DNA of 64,000 nucleotides from Prinsepia uniflora. Lineage: Eukaryota; Streptophyta; Magnoliopsida; Rosales; Rosaceae. Positions 37,700 through 48,738 of the stretch are shown here, piece after piece. The DNA is taken from NCBI GenBank assembly GCA_032719365.1, contig CM064874.1, forward strand, positions 42,806,271 through 42,870,270, given 5' to 3'. The translations under genes and the position numbers were made by a program. A model generated the notes under the pieces. The model was not told the origin of the DNA, ran no database searches, and saw nothing but the letters and a program-made list of their open reading frames with translations. The stretch's first letter is position 1. Each line of letters opens with the position of its first letter.

Positions 37700-40586
37700 T
37701 GTAACGACCCGTCCTAAATTCCTAGATTAGATTAGTGACTAATCACGATTAGTGAGGCTAATCCGTGATTAGTAGAGCGAAATCGGACGAACGGTGCGAA
37801 ATGACCGTTTTGCCCTTGATGGTGGCAAAACGTTGACTTTTTAATCGGGCAGTCAAATGGACTTTGACTGATGACCGTGACGTAGTTCGTGACGTCACGA
37901 GTTCATAGACAGGTGGCACGTTCAATTCCGACGTTCGAGGAAGAAGTTATGACGTTCGGAAGTTTAGGGGCATTTTGGTAATTTGGGTGAATAGTAGGTC
38001 AAAAGTTGACTTTTTGACCAGGAGGTCCGATGGCCGAGGACCGAAGACCGTTACGTAGATAAGGACGATACGAATCCGTAGACAGGCGGCACGTCGAATT
38101 CGGACGTTCGACGACGAAGTTACGGTTCACGGAAGTTCCCAGTTACTATTCACGACGGCACGTTTTACGAGACAAAAAGTGCAGTTTGTCTTTAGTGAGT
38201 CCAGTTACTTTTCAGCAACCAATGGATGAGTGACACTTGTCACCCATCCACTGGCCAACCTCACCCACTCATGCACCAAACCCATTCAACCGTGCATCCA
38301 TTTTCCATTTTTCCTCCATCCATTACCCGATCCCATTTCACCCAAAATCCCAAAACCTTCATCCCTTATGATCTGAGGAACCAGGAGAGTGAGAGAGGAG
38401 GACTAGGACGGCAGCTGGTGGCTGGAACCGCCGTGGGCGGTGGCGGGAGCCCAAAACCCGATCGGGTACCCGGTAAGTCGTTTTTCCTCATTTTTCGATG
38501 TGAGCTTTTTGGTTGGTTTTAAATGATTAGGGAATGATTATTAGGATGCTAGGAAGGTTTTAGGACGGTTTTGGTGAGGGTTAACGGCTGAGAAGCCGTG
38601 GGGGACCGATCGGAAAAATGGGACCGTGAGGTCCATTTCGAACCAACGGGTTTTGTGGCGTTTTTCCTAGTTTTCTTGATTAGGATAGATTAGAAATGAG
38701 AAAATAGGAATCTAGGAATTGGAATGGAGGAAATCGGACCAAAAATGAGGGAGAAGAAGGCCTGGACCGGTTACGCCGGTCCAGTCGCAGAGGTTGGACC
38801 GGACCGGCCCGGTCGGACCGGTTCGATCGATGGAGACGACGGGCACTGTAGCGGCGCGTGGCTCCCACGCGCAGACACTTCAGGCGGCGCGTGTGGGCGC
38901 ATGGGGAGGAATTTGAGGAAGGTTCTAACATACGAAATCTTCTATTCGATGTAACGAACATTTTGAGACTGGTTTCGTGTCGATCGGACACCGTCTCGAT
39001 ATGTTTCGGGGCATCGGAAGGTTTAGGTTCGGTTTTAAAAATAGTTAAAATACGGGAAAATTACGGGGCTTTGGTAGGAGGTTAATTAAGTATTTAGTAA
39101 CCTTCTATTACGATTTGGACAGGTTTGGGAGTCCCGGTGACGGTGATCGGCTCGGGGAGCCGTATGGCACGCAAATCGAGGCGGCAGCTCGGACGGTCTG
39201 TGAGTGGACTTTGTTTTCTAAATTGGTGCATGCATAAATGTTTATTATATGTTTTATTACTTGTTTGATGATGCCATGGGTGCAATTCTATGTGGTTACG
39301 TATAAGCACGTATTTTGAGGTTTCGGCCTTATACGGTGCTTATACGGGTCTGTATTTCTGTATTGACTTAATGAACTGGATTTGGATTTCAAAATGATAA
39401 ACTCGGGTATGAGACCCATTTGGTTTTGTCTCGGGCATATGACCTCAGATTCCGGGCACGATGCCCAGTTGATGTCCTATGTTCGGGTACGAGACCCAGT
39501 CACTTTACGGTTTTGATTTCAGGTCAGGGAACCTTAAATGGATTCCCAGGTTCATGACGGTTTATGGGAACCGGCATGAACCCTTGTTATGGTATCGTGG
39601 TTCCTGACGGTTTATGGGAACCGGCATGAACCCTTGTTGGTTATTACGGTACATGACGGTTTATGGGAACCGGCATGTTACCTCGGTTATGTTATTACGG
39701 TACATGACGGTTTATGGGAACCGGCATGTTACCTGATTATGGATATTATGGATCATGACGGTTCAGGGGAACCGGTCATGAATGTTTATGTTATGTATAT
39801 ATATGTTCATCTACCTTCCTTTACTTCTATTATCTCCTCCGGGGAGGGTCGTTGGCCTGGGTGGACCCCGGAGTAGTCACGGAGCACCGACTGAGTGGAG
39901 TCACCCCCCAGTTGGGTTCCTTACTCTCAGGAAGGCTATGATTACTATTACCTCGGGTAGGGTCAGTGGTCTACGGACATTGACCTTGACTTTGAGATGA
40001 CTCGGATTGAGACCCGGGTAGCGCGCGCGTAGCTCTAGATACCGTGACAGGATTGGTTGTGTGACTTATATATATGTATGTGATGTATATATGATATATG
40101 ATATGTGGTGTGTACAGGTGTGCACAGGATTTGAGCAGTGGCTCGTGTACTTGGTTTCTTTATGGTTTGGGGCCGATTCCTTTATGGATTTGGGCAGTGG
40201 CCCGTATGGTCGTTTTTATTGTGGTCCTTTCGACCTTAGTTTATATCTGCTTTGGGCTTAGTCCCACATATGGTTTGTTTTGGATAAATGGTTTTTGAAT
40301 GCATGCATGCTTTTTAGTGGAGGGTACAAATGTCTTCTCGTTAAAATGTTTTTATAAACTCTTGTTTTGTCCACTCACAGTTTTTAATGTTTTGACTGCC
40401 CTTCAAGTTGACATCGGATGTGGACTGTAGCAGGGACCGAGATATCACATGCCTCCTCCGGATCCTGGCGTACTCTGATAGCCCGGGAGGGCAAAGGTCG
40501 GAAATATCCCTTGTCTGACACTCCGTGTCAGACGGGAGCAGGGTCATCCCTCGTTAATCCCCGGGGGATTGGGATGGGTCCTGTCA
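37700..40586 (+). repeat. 5' LTR of element C
   Basis: It starts TGTAACGACCCGTCC and ends GGGTCCTGTCA. In order: two diverged upstream modules (about 37800-37960 and 37990-38140) with TTGACTTTTT and TGACGT words, a palindrome at 38223-38250, a CT-rich stretch with ATGCACC..CATCCATTTTCC that may be the transcription start, five 50-bp tandem units at 39551-39782, GGG-loop-CCC hairpins around 39398-39515 and 40180-40270, and a terminal hairpin at 40513-40533. Confidence 0.92.
39551..39782 (+). repeat. Five tandem 50-bp units in the C 5' LTR
   Basis: Units start near 39551, 39601, 39650, 39701 and 39751. The shared core is CATGACGGTTTATGGGAACC. The same array is at 45700-45931 in the 3' LTR. Confidence 0.92.
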
Positions 40587-40589
40587 CTG

Positions 40590-40601
40590 TGGTATCAGAG
40601 C
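40590..40601 (+). other. tRNA primer-binding site of element C
   Basis: TGGTATCAGAGC, three bases after the LTR, is complementary to the initiator tRNA-Met 3' end. Confidence 0.94.
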
Positions 40602-43600
40602 ATAGGATTGCTCATAGGATGCTTATTAGAGCGGGGTTGTCTCTATTCGAGCAACCGTGTAGCTCCTGGAGTATGTACGCAGGTCGAGGATGTGATATCT
40701 CAATGGGCTACAGTTCGTGGTCAACCTGATTGTCGGGGTGCCGGTACGATAGTTGGTAGGATTGGCAAGCCTTGGTTCGGCACTCGATGCTGGGGTTGCC
40801 ATGGTTCTGTCAGGGCTGGCAGTGTGGGACCCTACGGAAGGATTAACGTGTTCGTATTCGGGAGTGTGATCGTGAGACGGTTAGTTGGGATCGTCTTCAC
40901 GATGTCGTAGGATCGGTTCCGACGACTGGCTCGATGTTGTGACCATTAGATGGTCGGATTATGTTGAGTTAAATGGATTTACTGCGGTCGGCAGTTAGTT
41001 GTCGGTTTCGGGGAATCCTAGTTGGATTGACGGTAGGATTGGATTGACGTCATTACGATGTCAAGACCGCGGGGTCGGTCAGATTGTTGATTTTACTGCT
41101 TTTCGCAGTTGGGTTCTGGGGAACTCTAGGTGTGATTGTGGAACCCTACCTTGGTGGGTATGGTTCGGAAATGGGAGTTGGCGACTGGTGTGACTTTGAC
41201 GACTATTCGGATTTGGATTCGTTAGTCGGTCTAGTCATGTCAGCTTGTGTTGGGACTGCACTTCGCAGTCAGGGTTGTACGTATCAGTTGGACCGAGTTG
41301 GTTGTCGTGCTACTTAGTTGTGGTTTGGTGCAACTAAGGTCGCGGGTGACCTGGTAGACGACATTGGGATAGTCGAGTTGCGACTGTTTAGAGTTTGGTT
41401 GGACAGGTTACCAGGGTTGGTACTTGTCGATGGAATCCCTGAGTGGGATACAGAGTAGTTGGTACGGGCGATTGATTCCGTTGGATACGGAGTCTGGATA
41501 TAGCGATGTCTGGTAGTTAGGTCTGCACGAGTGTGGGGCAGGCGCTACTACCGAGAGTGGTTATAGTTACGATTGTTGGGGATCGGGGACGTTCGGGGAA
41601 CGTTTTCCTTTTCTCGTATGAGTTGTCAGGGTGTCAGTTTTGCACACAGCGTGTTGATTCTGACACTAGTTTTGGTGATAGTGCGTGGTGTTGGTACTAG
41701 TGCTGGTACTGGTGCCGGTGATCGTGATGACGATGAGTTACGGATCGGGGTGTGACTCCGTCGAGATGGGCATATGTTCGGTATCTGTGGTTCAGGAGTG
41801 GAACTCAGATAGAGTTAAACTGGTTAGGGGACACGTGGTTGATGTCCGGGTATGTTGTTTCCAATCTTGTTGGAACTTCGGAATCGCGAGAGGTTGCGAT
41901 TGAGGTGACGAGTGGAATGCGGGTTTTCCGCATTGGTAACGGGTATGTCGAAGTCGTTTTGGGTGACTTCTCGGATTCTACCATGATTGATGATGGTAGA
42001 TGACGTTGATGATATAGATGTCGTTGGTTGCCACTCGTACACTGATTGTGTATTGGTTGGTGGACCCGGGATTTGTTCTGGACCATCAGGAGGAGATGAG
42101 TATATCGAAGTTAGGTGACTGAGATTTCTCATTTTCTACTTGGTGGCCGACGATGTTGAATTACGTGGCGTGGTGAGTGCAGCGAGTTTTGGTTGCATTC
42201 ACATATGATGAATTTTGGTGTCATCGTCTTGAATCATCTTTGGTTTTCCTAAGTGGAATGCCAAGGGTCGATACGAGGTAATCAGTGAGAACCCACAGTC
42301 TCGGCGTGTCTCGTCGTTGACAAATCTGTTTAGATGTGGGGAATGGTTGAGGACTTTGGACGTCGTGATGATCGGGGATCGTGACGTCTATAGTCGTTTG
42401 ACGTAGTGGTGGATCTGGATCGTGATCTTGATGATCCAGATAGGTGGAGAGTTATTACTCTTACTTGGATGTTGAGTGGAGCATGTTGGGACTGAACTTC
42501 TTTTCGAGGTAAATCCCATATGGCTTATTACTCACCCGAGTAGTTGTCCGATGAGTAGTTTTCCGACGTGGTCGGATATGGTTAGCCTTAGGGATGTGCG
42601 GATATTGTGATTGGCTTCCCTATGAAGTCAATCGATGGTGTTGGAGTAATCGGTTGAGCAGACAACCGATAGGTTCATGATTGATACGTCTCGGTAGACG
42701 AGAAGGATATTTCGAGTTTTGGAATCAGATTTCTGAATGACGATTCAGGATTTGATTTTGGAACTTGAAAAAGGATTTCTAGATTTGGGTTTTGGAATCG
42801 GATTCTGGGTGACGATTCAGGATTTGAGTCTAGAGCTTGACTGTAGATTTTCTTTTATGGATTTGGGTTCGGAATGGTTATTCCAAATACTAGTTTACGG
42901 AATGATGATTTCGGATTCGGATTTGAACATGGATATGGATACGACTTCTGGGTTCGAATTCGGGATTTCTTACGAAATTGCGGATTCGGATTCGGATTTG
43001 GAAATAGATAATGGGTTGGAGTTTCGATTTGTCTAGATCGGACAGATGGACTCCATAATTGAAACGTGATTGACTACAACCTAGGTGGTTGTAGGCTGAT
43101 TGATGGGTAGTTATATGTACCTTGTTCATTGTTCGAGGTACGACACCGGGCAGACTTGGGATGTCTGGTGACGGTATATAGGTTATACCAGTGGTACGTT
43201 GGAGAGCGTGTTGGTAGTCAGCATGGTTTCGATACCATTGGAGTAGTCGAGGTCGTGGACTGGACATTGGATACTGTGCATTGGGTCATAGTGGTTCTGA
43301 TGGGTCTAGTTACACACAGGTCGAGTGTTTTGTTAGTATGCATATACTCCGGTTGAGTGAATTGTTGGTTAGTGTAACCACGAGTGAGTATAGTGACAGA
43401 TTTCGATTGACGACTGTCAAGTGGTGACAATTTGTCGGAGGTGTCATCGTGGATCGGTTAGTGAGTTTTGGTGACTCCCAGTGGGCGTAGATGTCAGGAT
43501 AGTTAGCGGTTGAGCACGGAACCGTCTAGTTGGTTGTGTCAACGAAACGGTAGATTTGACAAGTAGTGTCAATTCAGAACGCATGACTACTGTCATTCGA

Positions 43601-43835
43601 CGTGGTCGAACGTAGTCGATACGATATGGATGTTAGCGGTACGTCTGGCTGCAGACGAGTAAGTATTGTTCTGGTTAGTGGGTGTACTAGCGTACACGCG
43701 TTGCGTGGTAGGTCGAATTATTTCCACGAGGTGGAGGTTGTGGAATCAGGATAGTGGAGTTTCGAGAACGGAACTAATTAAGGAGGGAAGAACGGTTAGA
43801 TTAGGTCGGTTGGAATTTCGAGGACGAAATTAATT
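40602..43835 (+). other. Noncoding core of element C
   Basis: No open frame here exceeds about 125 codons, and none of the short frames shows a retroelement motif. Degenerate repeats of GGATTCGGATTTGG-like words fill 42715-43030. Just before the polypurine tract, two copies of a block ending TTAAGGAGGGAAG (near 43780 and 43833) resemble the pol-end/polypurine junction of autonomous relatives, so the core may derive from one by loss of gag-pol. Confidence 0.75.
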
Positions 43836-43848
43836 AAGGAGGGAAGGT
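43836..43848 (+). other. Polypurine tract of element C
   Basis: AAGGAGGGAAGGT immediately before the 3' LTR. A second copy of the same purine block lies about 55 bp upstream. Confidence 0.85.
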
Positions 43849-46735
43849 TGTAACGACCCGTCCTAAATTCCTAGATTAGATTAGTGACTAATCACGATTA
43901 GTGAGGCTAATCCGTGATTAGTAGAGCGAAATCGGACGAACGGTGCGAAATGACCGTTTTGCCCCTGATGGTGGCAAAACGTTGACTTTTTAATCGGGCA
44001 GTCAAATGGACTTTGACTGATGATCGTGACGTAGTTCGTGACGTCACGAGTTCATAGACAGGTGGCACGTTCAATTCCGACGTTCGAGGAAGAAGTTATG
44101 ACGTTCGGAAGTTTAGGGGCATTTTGGTAATTTGGGTGAATAGTAGGTCAAAAGTTGACTTTTTGACCAGGAGGTCCGATGGCCGAGGGCCAAAGACCGT
44201 TACGTAGATAAGGACGATACGAATCCGTAGACAGGCGGCACGTCGAATTCGGACGTTCGACGACGAAGTTACGGTTCACGGAAGTTCCCAGTTACTATTC
44301 ACGACGGCACGTTTTACGAGACAAAAAGTGCAGTTTGTCTTTAGTGAGTCCAGTTACTTTTCAGCAACCAATGGATGAGTGACACTTGTCACCCATCCAC
44401 TGGCCAACCTCACCCACTCATGCACCAAACCCATTCAACCGTGCATCCATTTTCCATTTTTCCTCCATCCATTACCCGATCCCATTTCACCCAAAATCCC
44501 AAAACCTTCATCCCTTATGATCTGAGGAACCAGGAGAGTGAGAGAGGAGGACTAGGACGGCAGCTGGTGGCTGGAACCGCCGTGGGCGGTGGCGGGAGCC
44601 CAAAACCCGATCGGGTACCCGGTAAGTCGTTTTTCCTCATTTTTCGATGTGAGCTTTATGGTTGGTTTTAAATGATTAGGGAATGATTATTAGGATGCTA
44701 GGAAGGTTTTAGGACGGTTTTGGTGAGGGTTAACGGCTGAGAAGCCGTGGGGGACCGATCGGAAAAATGGGACCGTGAGGTCCATTTCGAACCAACGGGT
44801 TTTGTGGCGTTTTTCCTAGTTTTCTTGATTAGGATAGATTAGAAATGAGAAAATAGGAATTTAGGAATTGGAATGGAGGAAATCGGACCAAAAATGAGGG
44901 AGAAGAAGGTCTGGACCGGTTACGCCGGTCCAGTTGCAGAGGTTGGACCGGACCGGCCCGGTCGGACCGGTTCGATCGATGGAGACGACGGGCACTGTAG
45001 CGGCGCGTGGCTCCCACGCGCAGCCACTTCAGGCGGCGCGTGTGGGCGCGTGGGGAGGAATTTGAGGAAGGTTCTAACATACGAAATCTTCTATTCGATG
45101 TAACGAACATTTTGAGACTGGTTTCGTGTCGATCGGACACCGTCTCGATATGTTTCGGGGCATCGGAAGGTTTAGGTTCGGTTTTAAAAATAGTTAAAAT
45201 ACGGGAAAATTACGGGGCTTTGGTAGGAGGTTAATTAAGTAGTTAGTAACCTTCTATTACGATTTGGACAGGTTTGGGAGTCCCGGTGACGGTGATCGGC
45301 TCGGGGAGCCGTATGGCACGCAAATCGAGGCGGCAGCTCGGACGGTCTGTGAGTGGACTTTGTTTTCTAAATTGGTGCATGCATAAATGTTTATTATATG
45401 TTTTATTACTTGTTTGATGATGCCATGGGTGCAATTCTATGTGGTTACGTATAAGCACGTATTTTGAGGTTTCGACCTTATACGGTGCTTATACGGGTCT
45501 GTATTTCTGTATTGACTTAATGAACTGGATTTGGATTTCAAAATGATAAACTCGGGTATGAGACCCATTTGGTTTTGTCTCGGGCATATGACCTCAGATT
45601 CCGGGCACGGTGCCCAGTTGATGTCCTATGTTCGGGTACGAGACCCAGTCACTTTACGGTTTTGATTTCAGGTCAGGGAACCTTAAATGGATTCCCAGGT
45701 TCATGACGGTTTATGGGAACCGGCATGAACCCTTGTTATGGTATCGTGGTTCCTGACGGTTTATGGGAACCGGCATGAACCCTTGTTGGTTATTACGGTA
45801 CATGACGGTTTATGGGAACTGGCATGTTACCTCGGTTATGTTATTACGGTACATGACGGTTTATGGGAACCGGCATGTTACCTGATTATGGATATTATGG
45901 ATCATGACGGTTCAGGGGAACCGGTCATGAATGTTTATGTTATGTATATATATGTTCATCTACCTTCCTTTACTTCTATTATCTCCTCCGGGGAGGGTCG
46001 TTGGCCTGGGTGGACCCCGGAGTAGTCACGGAGCACCGACTGAGTGGAGTCACCCCCCAGTTGGGTTCCTTACTCTCAGGAAGGCTATGATTACTATTAC
46101 CTCGGGTAGGGTCAGTGGTCTACGGACATTGACCTTGACTTTGAGATGACTCGGATTGAGACCCGGGTAGCGCGCGCGTAGCTCTGGATACCGTGACAGG
46201 ATTGGTTGTGTGACTTATATATATGTATGTGATGTATATATGATATATGATATGTGGTGTGTACAGGTGTGCACAGGATTTGAGCAGTGGCTCGTGTACT
46301 TGGTTTCTTTATGGTTTGGGGCCGATTCCTTTATGGATTTGGGCAGTGGCCCGTATGGTCGTTTTTATTGTGGTCCTTTCGACCTTAGTTTATATCTGCT
46401 TTGGGCTTAGTCCCACATATGGTTTGTTTTGGATAAATGGTTTTCGAATGCATGCATGCTTTTTAGTGGAGGGTACAAATGTCTTCTCGTTAAAATGTTT
46501 TTATAAACTCTTGTTTTGTCCACTCACAGTTTTTAATGTTTTGACTGCCCTTCAGGTTGACATCGGATGTGGACTGTAGCAGGGACCGAGATATCACATG
46601 CCTCCTCCGGATCCTGGCGTACTCTGATAGCCCGGGAGGGCAAAGGTCGGAAATATCCCTTGTCTGACACTCCGTGTCAGACGGGAGCAGGGTCATCCCT
46701 CGTTAATCCCCGGGGGATTGGGATGGGTCCTGTCA
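43849..46735 (+). repeat. 3' LTR of element C
   Basis: Same length and order as the 5' LTR, with the 50-bp tandem array at 45700-45931, a palindrome at 44372-44399 and a terminal hairpin at 46662-46682. Confidence 0.93.
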
Positions 46736-48357
46736 TAGAAAATGATTATGCATGCATTGAAATTTAGAGAACAAAGTCCACTCACACACCGTCCAAACGG
46801 CTCGCTTCGGAGCTGCACGTTTTTTCGTAAATTTCGGAAATCCCAATTCCTGTCCAAAATCAATATCGAGGGTCACTAACACTCCAATATACTTTATATA
46901 ATTTTCTCCAATTTTTTCGAGATTTAAATACATATTTTAAACGTATACGAAAACTTCAGATACACTGAATACTATCGAAACGATATCCGATTTTCTCGAA
47001 ACTAGTGCCAAAATGTTCGTTACATTAAAATGATAAAATCACATGTTGACCTTGACCGGAGATATTGCCTCACGCGCCGTCCAAAGGGGCTGCGCGTGAA
47101 AGTCAACAGTGTGCTACAGTGTCATCTTCTATACCCGACTCTCTGCTAAACGGGTCACGAACCCGCGACACGGCCCGGTTCAATCTCCTACAATTCCAGC
47201 TTATTTCTTTCAATTCTTCCACCGAAATCCATCCATTCTATCTTAATTTAAGTTATCCATCATTAATTACACACATCAAGCTCTTAATCCATCATTTCTC
47301 CAATGAACAATCAAACGGTTTTAACTTTCTAATCTCACTCAATTCGACTTAGTTTTCTAATTAATTGATACAAAAGCATCTTAAGACTGAAATGAACGTT
47401 CTACGATAATCAATTGCACAAATCCTCACCTGTAGGTACTCGTACTCAACCTCAAATTTTTCCAGAAATTGAAGCTTCAGTTCCCGGTCGAAACACGATC
47501 AAACGCCTTCGATTTTTATATGGTTGAAGTCGAAATGAGTCTAGAAGGCTCTTTTTAATCTTTGTTTGGCTCCTCTCAACTCACAAATCAAACTTCGAAT
47601 TTTCCTTCCATTTTCCCAGTTTTCACGATTTCGGCTTCTTCTTCTCTCTTGTTCTCAGTTTTCCTTTCAATTTTGATCCGTTAATCACTCCAGTCTCTTC
47701 GCTGGTCTCTATGTTTTTCGAATACACCCAACGTTTAATTCTTGAATTGATTCCACCGCCACAACACACCGCACACTTTTCTTTTGCCACCAATTTGAAT
47801 TTTAAGGTGACAGATGTCACCAATTGCATCAATTAAATCACTAAGTAATTGAGTCATCAATATTAGCAAAAGGTTTGAATCATCACTATTAGAAAAAGGA
47901 CAAATTTTCCTCTTTAAACGCAATTGACCAAAATGCCCTTCCATGGCTAATTACCAAAATACCCTAAGCATTTCGAGGTTCGTAACTTGGTCGTCCGAAC
48001 TCCGATTGATGTGTATCGCCTGTCTACGGATTCAGTGTCTCGGGACCTACCCAACGGTCTTCGAATTACGTGAAAATTCCATGTCGTTTGAAAAGTCAAT
48101 AAATTTCCCTTTTAACCAAATTACCGAATTACCCTTGAACTTCCGAACATCATAATTTCCTCCTCGAATCTCGGAATCGGACGTGCCACCTGTCTATGCC
48201 CTCGTGATGTCCCGAACTACGTCACAGTCATCGGATAAAGTCTGTTTGACCGTTCGAACCAAAAGTTAACCATTCGCCCAATTCCAAGGACAAAATCGTC
48301 ATTTTCTTCAAATTTTCCAAATTTTCCTTTTCCGAATGTCCGGGTCGTTACAAGTGA

Positions 48358-48738
48358 ACTCGTAAAAGTGTCACTCATCCTTTGGTCCAGTCCAAGATAT
48401 GGATGCATGTATGTGAAAGTGTCACTCATCCTTTGATCTAGTCCAAGATATTTTGGGCCCTACTAGCCAACAAAAGTAAAACTTACCTCGTAATGCGTGA
48501 ACTCGTAAAACCCGACTGAACCTTCCTTAACTCATAAAAGCATCATATGATGTCCAAATTGTCATGCCGTTTTTCTACGGAATCGACATCCCTTGATCTA
48601 CGTAATGGCCTCAGTCAAAGTCCAAAAAACCTCCTGAGTCAATAGTCAACATTTTCCCCTTTTAATAGCAAAATTGTCATTTCACCTTAGTCTAGATAGC
48701 CTCCCAATAATCCTATGATTACGAATCGGGTCGTTACA
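48358..48738 (-). repeat. 5' LTR of element D, second part
   Basis: Matches 16020-16389 of the other LTR, ending GGGTCGTTACA. A short local duplication of TGTCACTCATCCTTTG is present (about 48369 and 48419). Confidence 0.8.

Larger units (their letters stand above)
37700..46735 (+). mobile_element. Element C: young non-autonomous LARD-like LTR retrotransposon
   Basis: A complete 9,036-bp element with TSD TAGAA at 37695-37699 and 46736-46740. Two LTRs of 2,887 bp each (37700-40586, 43849-46735) differ at about 16 sites by eye (near 0.6%). Between them are a perfect initiator-Met primer site, a polypurine tract, and 3.2 kb in which I find no gag, protease, RT, RNase H or integrase motif in any frame. 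This is the definition of a large retrotransposon derivative, which must be mobilised by enzymes of a related autonomous element. The closest candidates by LTR ends are E-like or D-like chromoviruses. Confidence 0.9.
36532..48352 (-). mobile_element. Solo LTR B1, split by element C
   Basis: The outer ends are TGACAGGACCGTC and GTCCGGGTCGTTACA, with TSD AGTGA at 36527-36531 and 48353-48357. Removing C (37700-46735) and one TAGAA leaves about 2,780 bp with no primer site, polypurine tract or coding region, so B1 is a solo LTR. It aligns along its length with B2 at 57686-63697. Its first part carries repeated GTCTTTAAAC hairpin words at 37068-37265. Confidence 0.9.
13898..48738 (-). mobile_element. 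Element D: degenerate Ty3/gypsy retrotransposon hosting four other insertions
   Basis: D is bounded by TGACAAGA at 13898 and GGTCGTTACA ending at 48738, with TSD CTTTG on both sides (13893-13897 and 48739-48743). Its coding strand is minus. With nested elements and their duplications removed, it is two LTRs of about 2.5-2.6 kb around about 4.0 kb of internal sequence containing gag, reverse transcriptase and RNase H relics. The two LTRs differ visibly every few bases to few tens of bases, so D is by far the oldest layer. It hosts A (16434-27668), E (29828-32501), and B1 (36532-48352) with C inside B1. The tRNA primer site next to 34314 keeps only the initial TGGT. Confidence 0.85.

Noticed and set aside
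40590..40601. Possible tRNA fragment (TGGTATCAGAGC)
   Set aside because: Its position three bases after an LTR identifies it as a primer-binding site; no cloverleaf follows.
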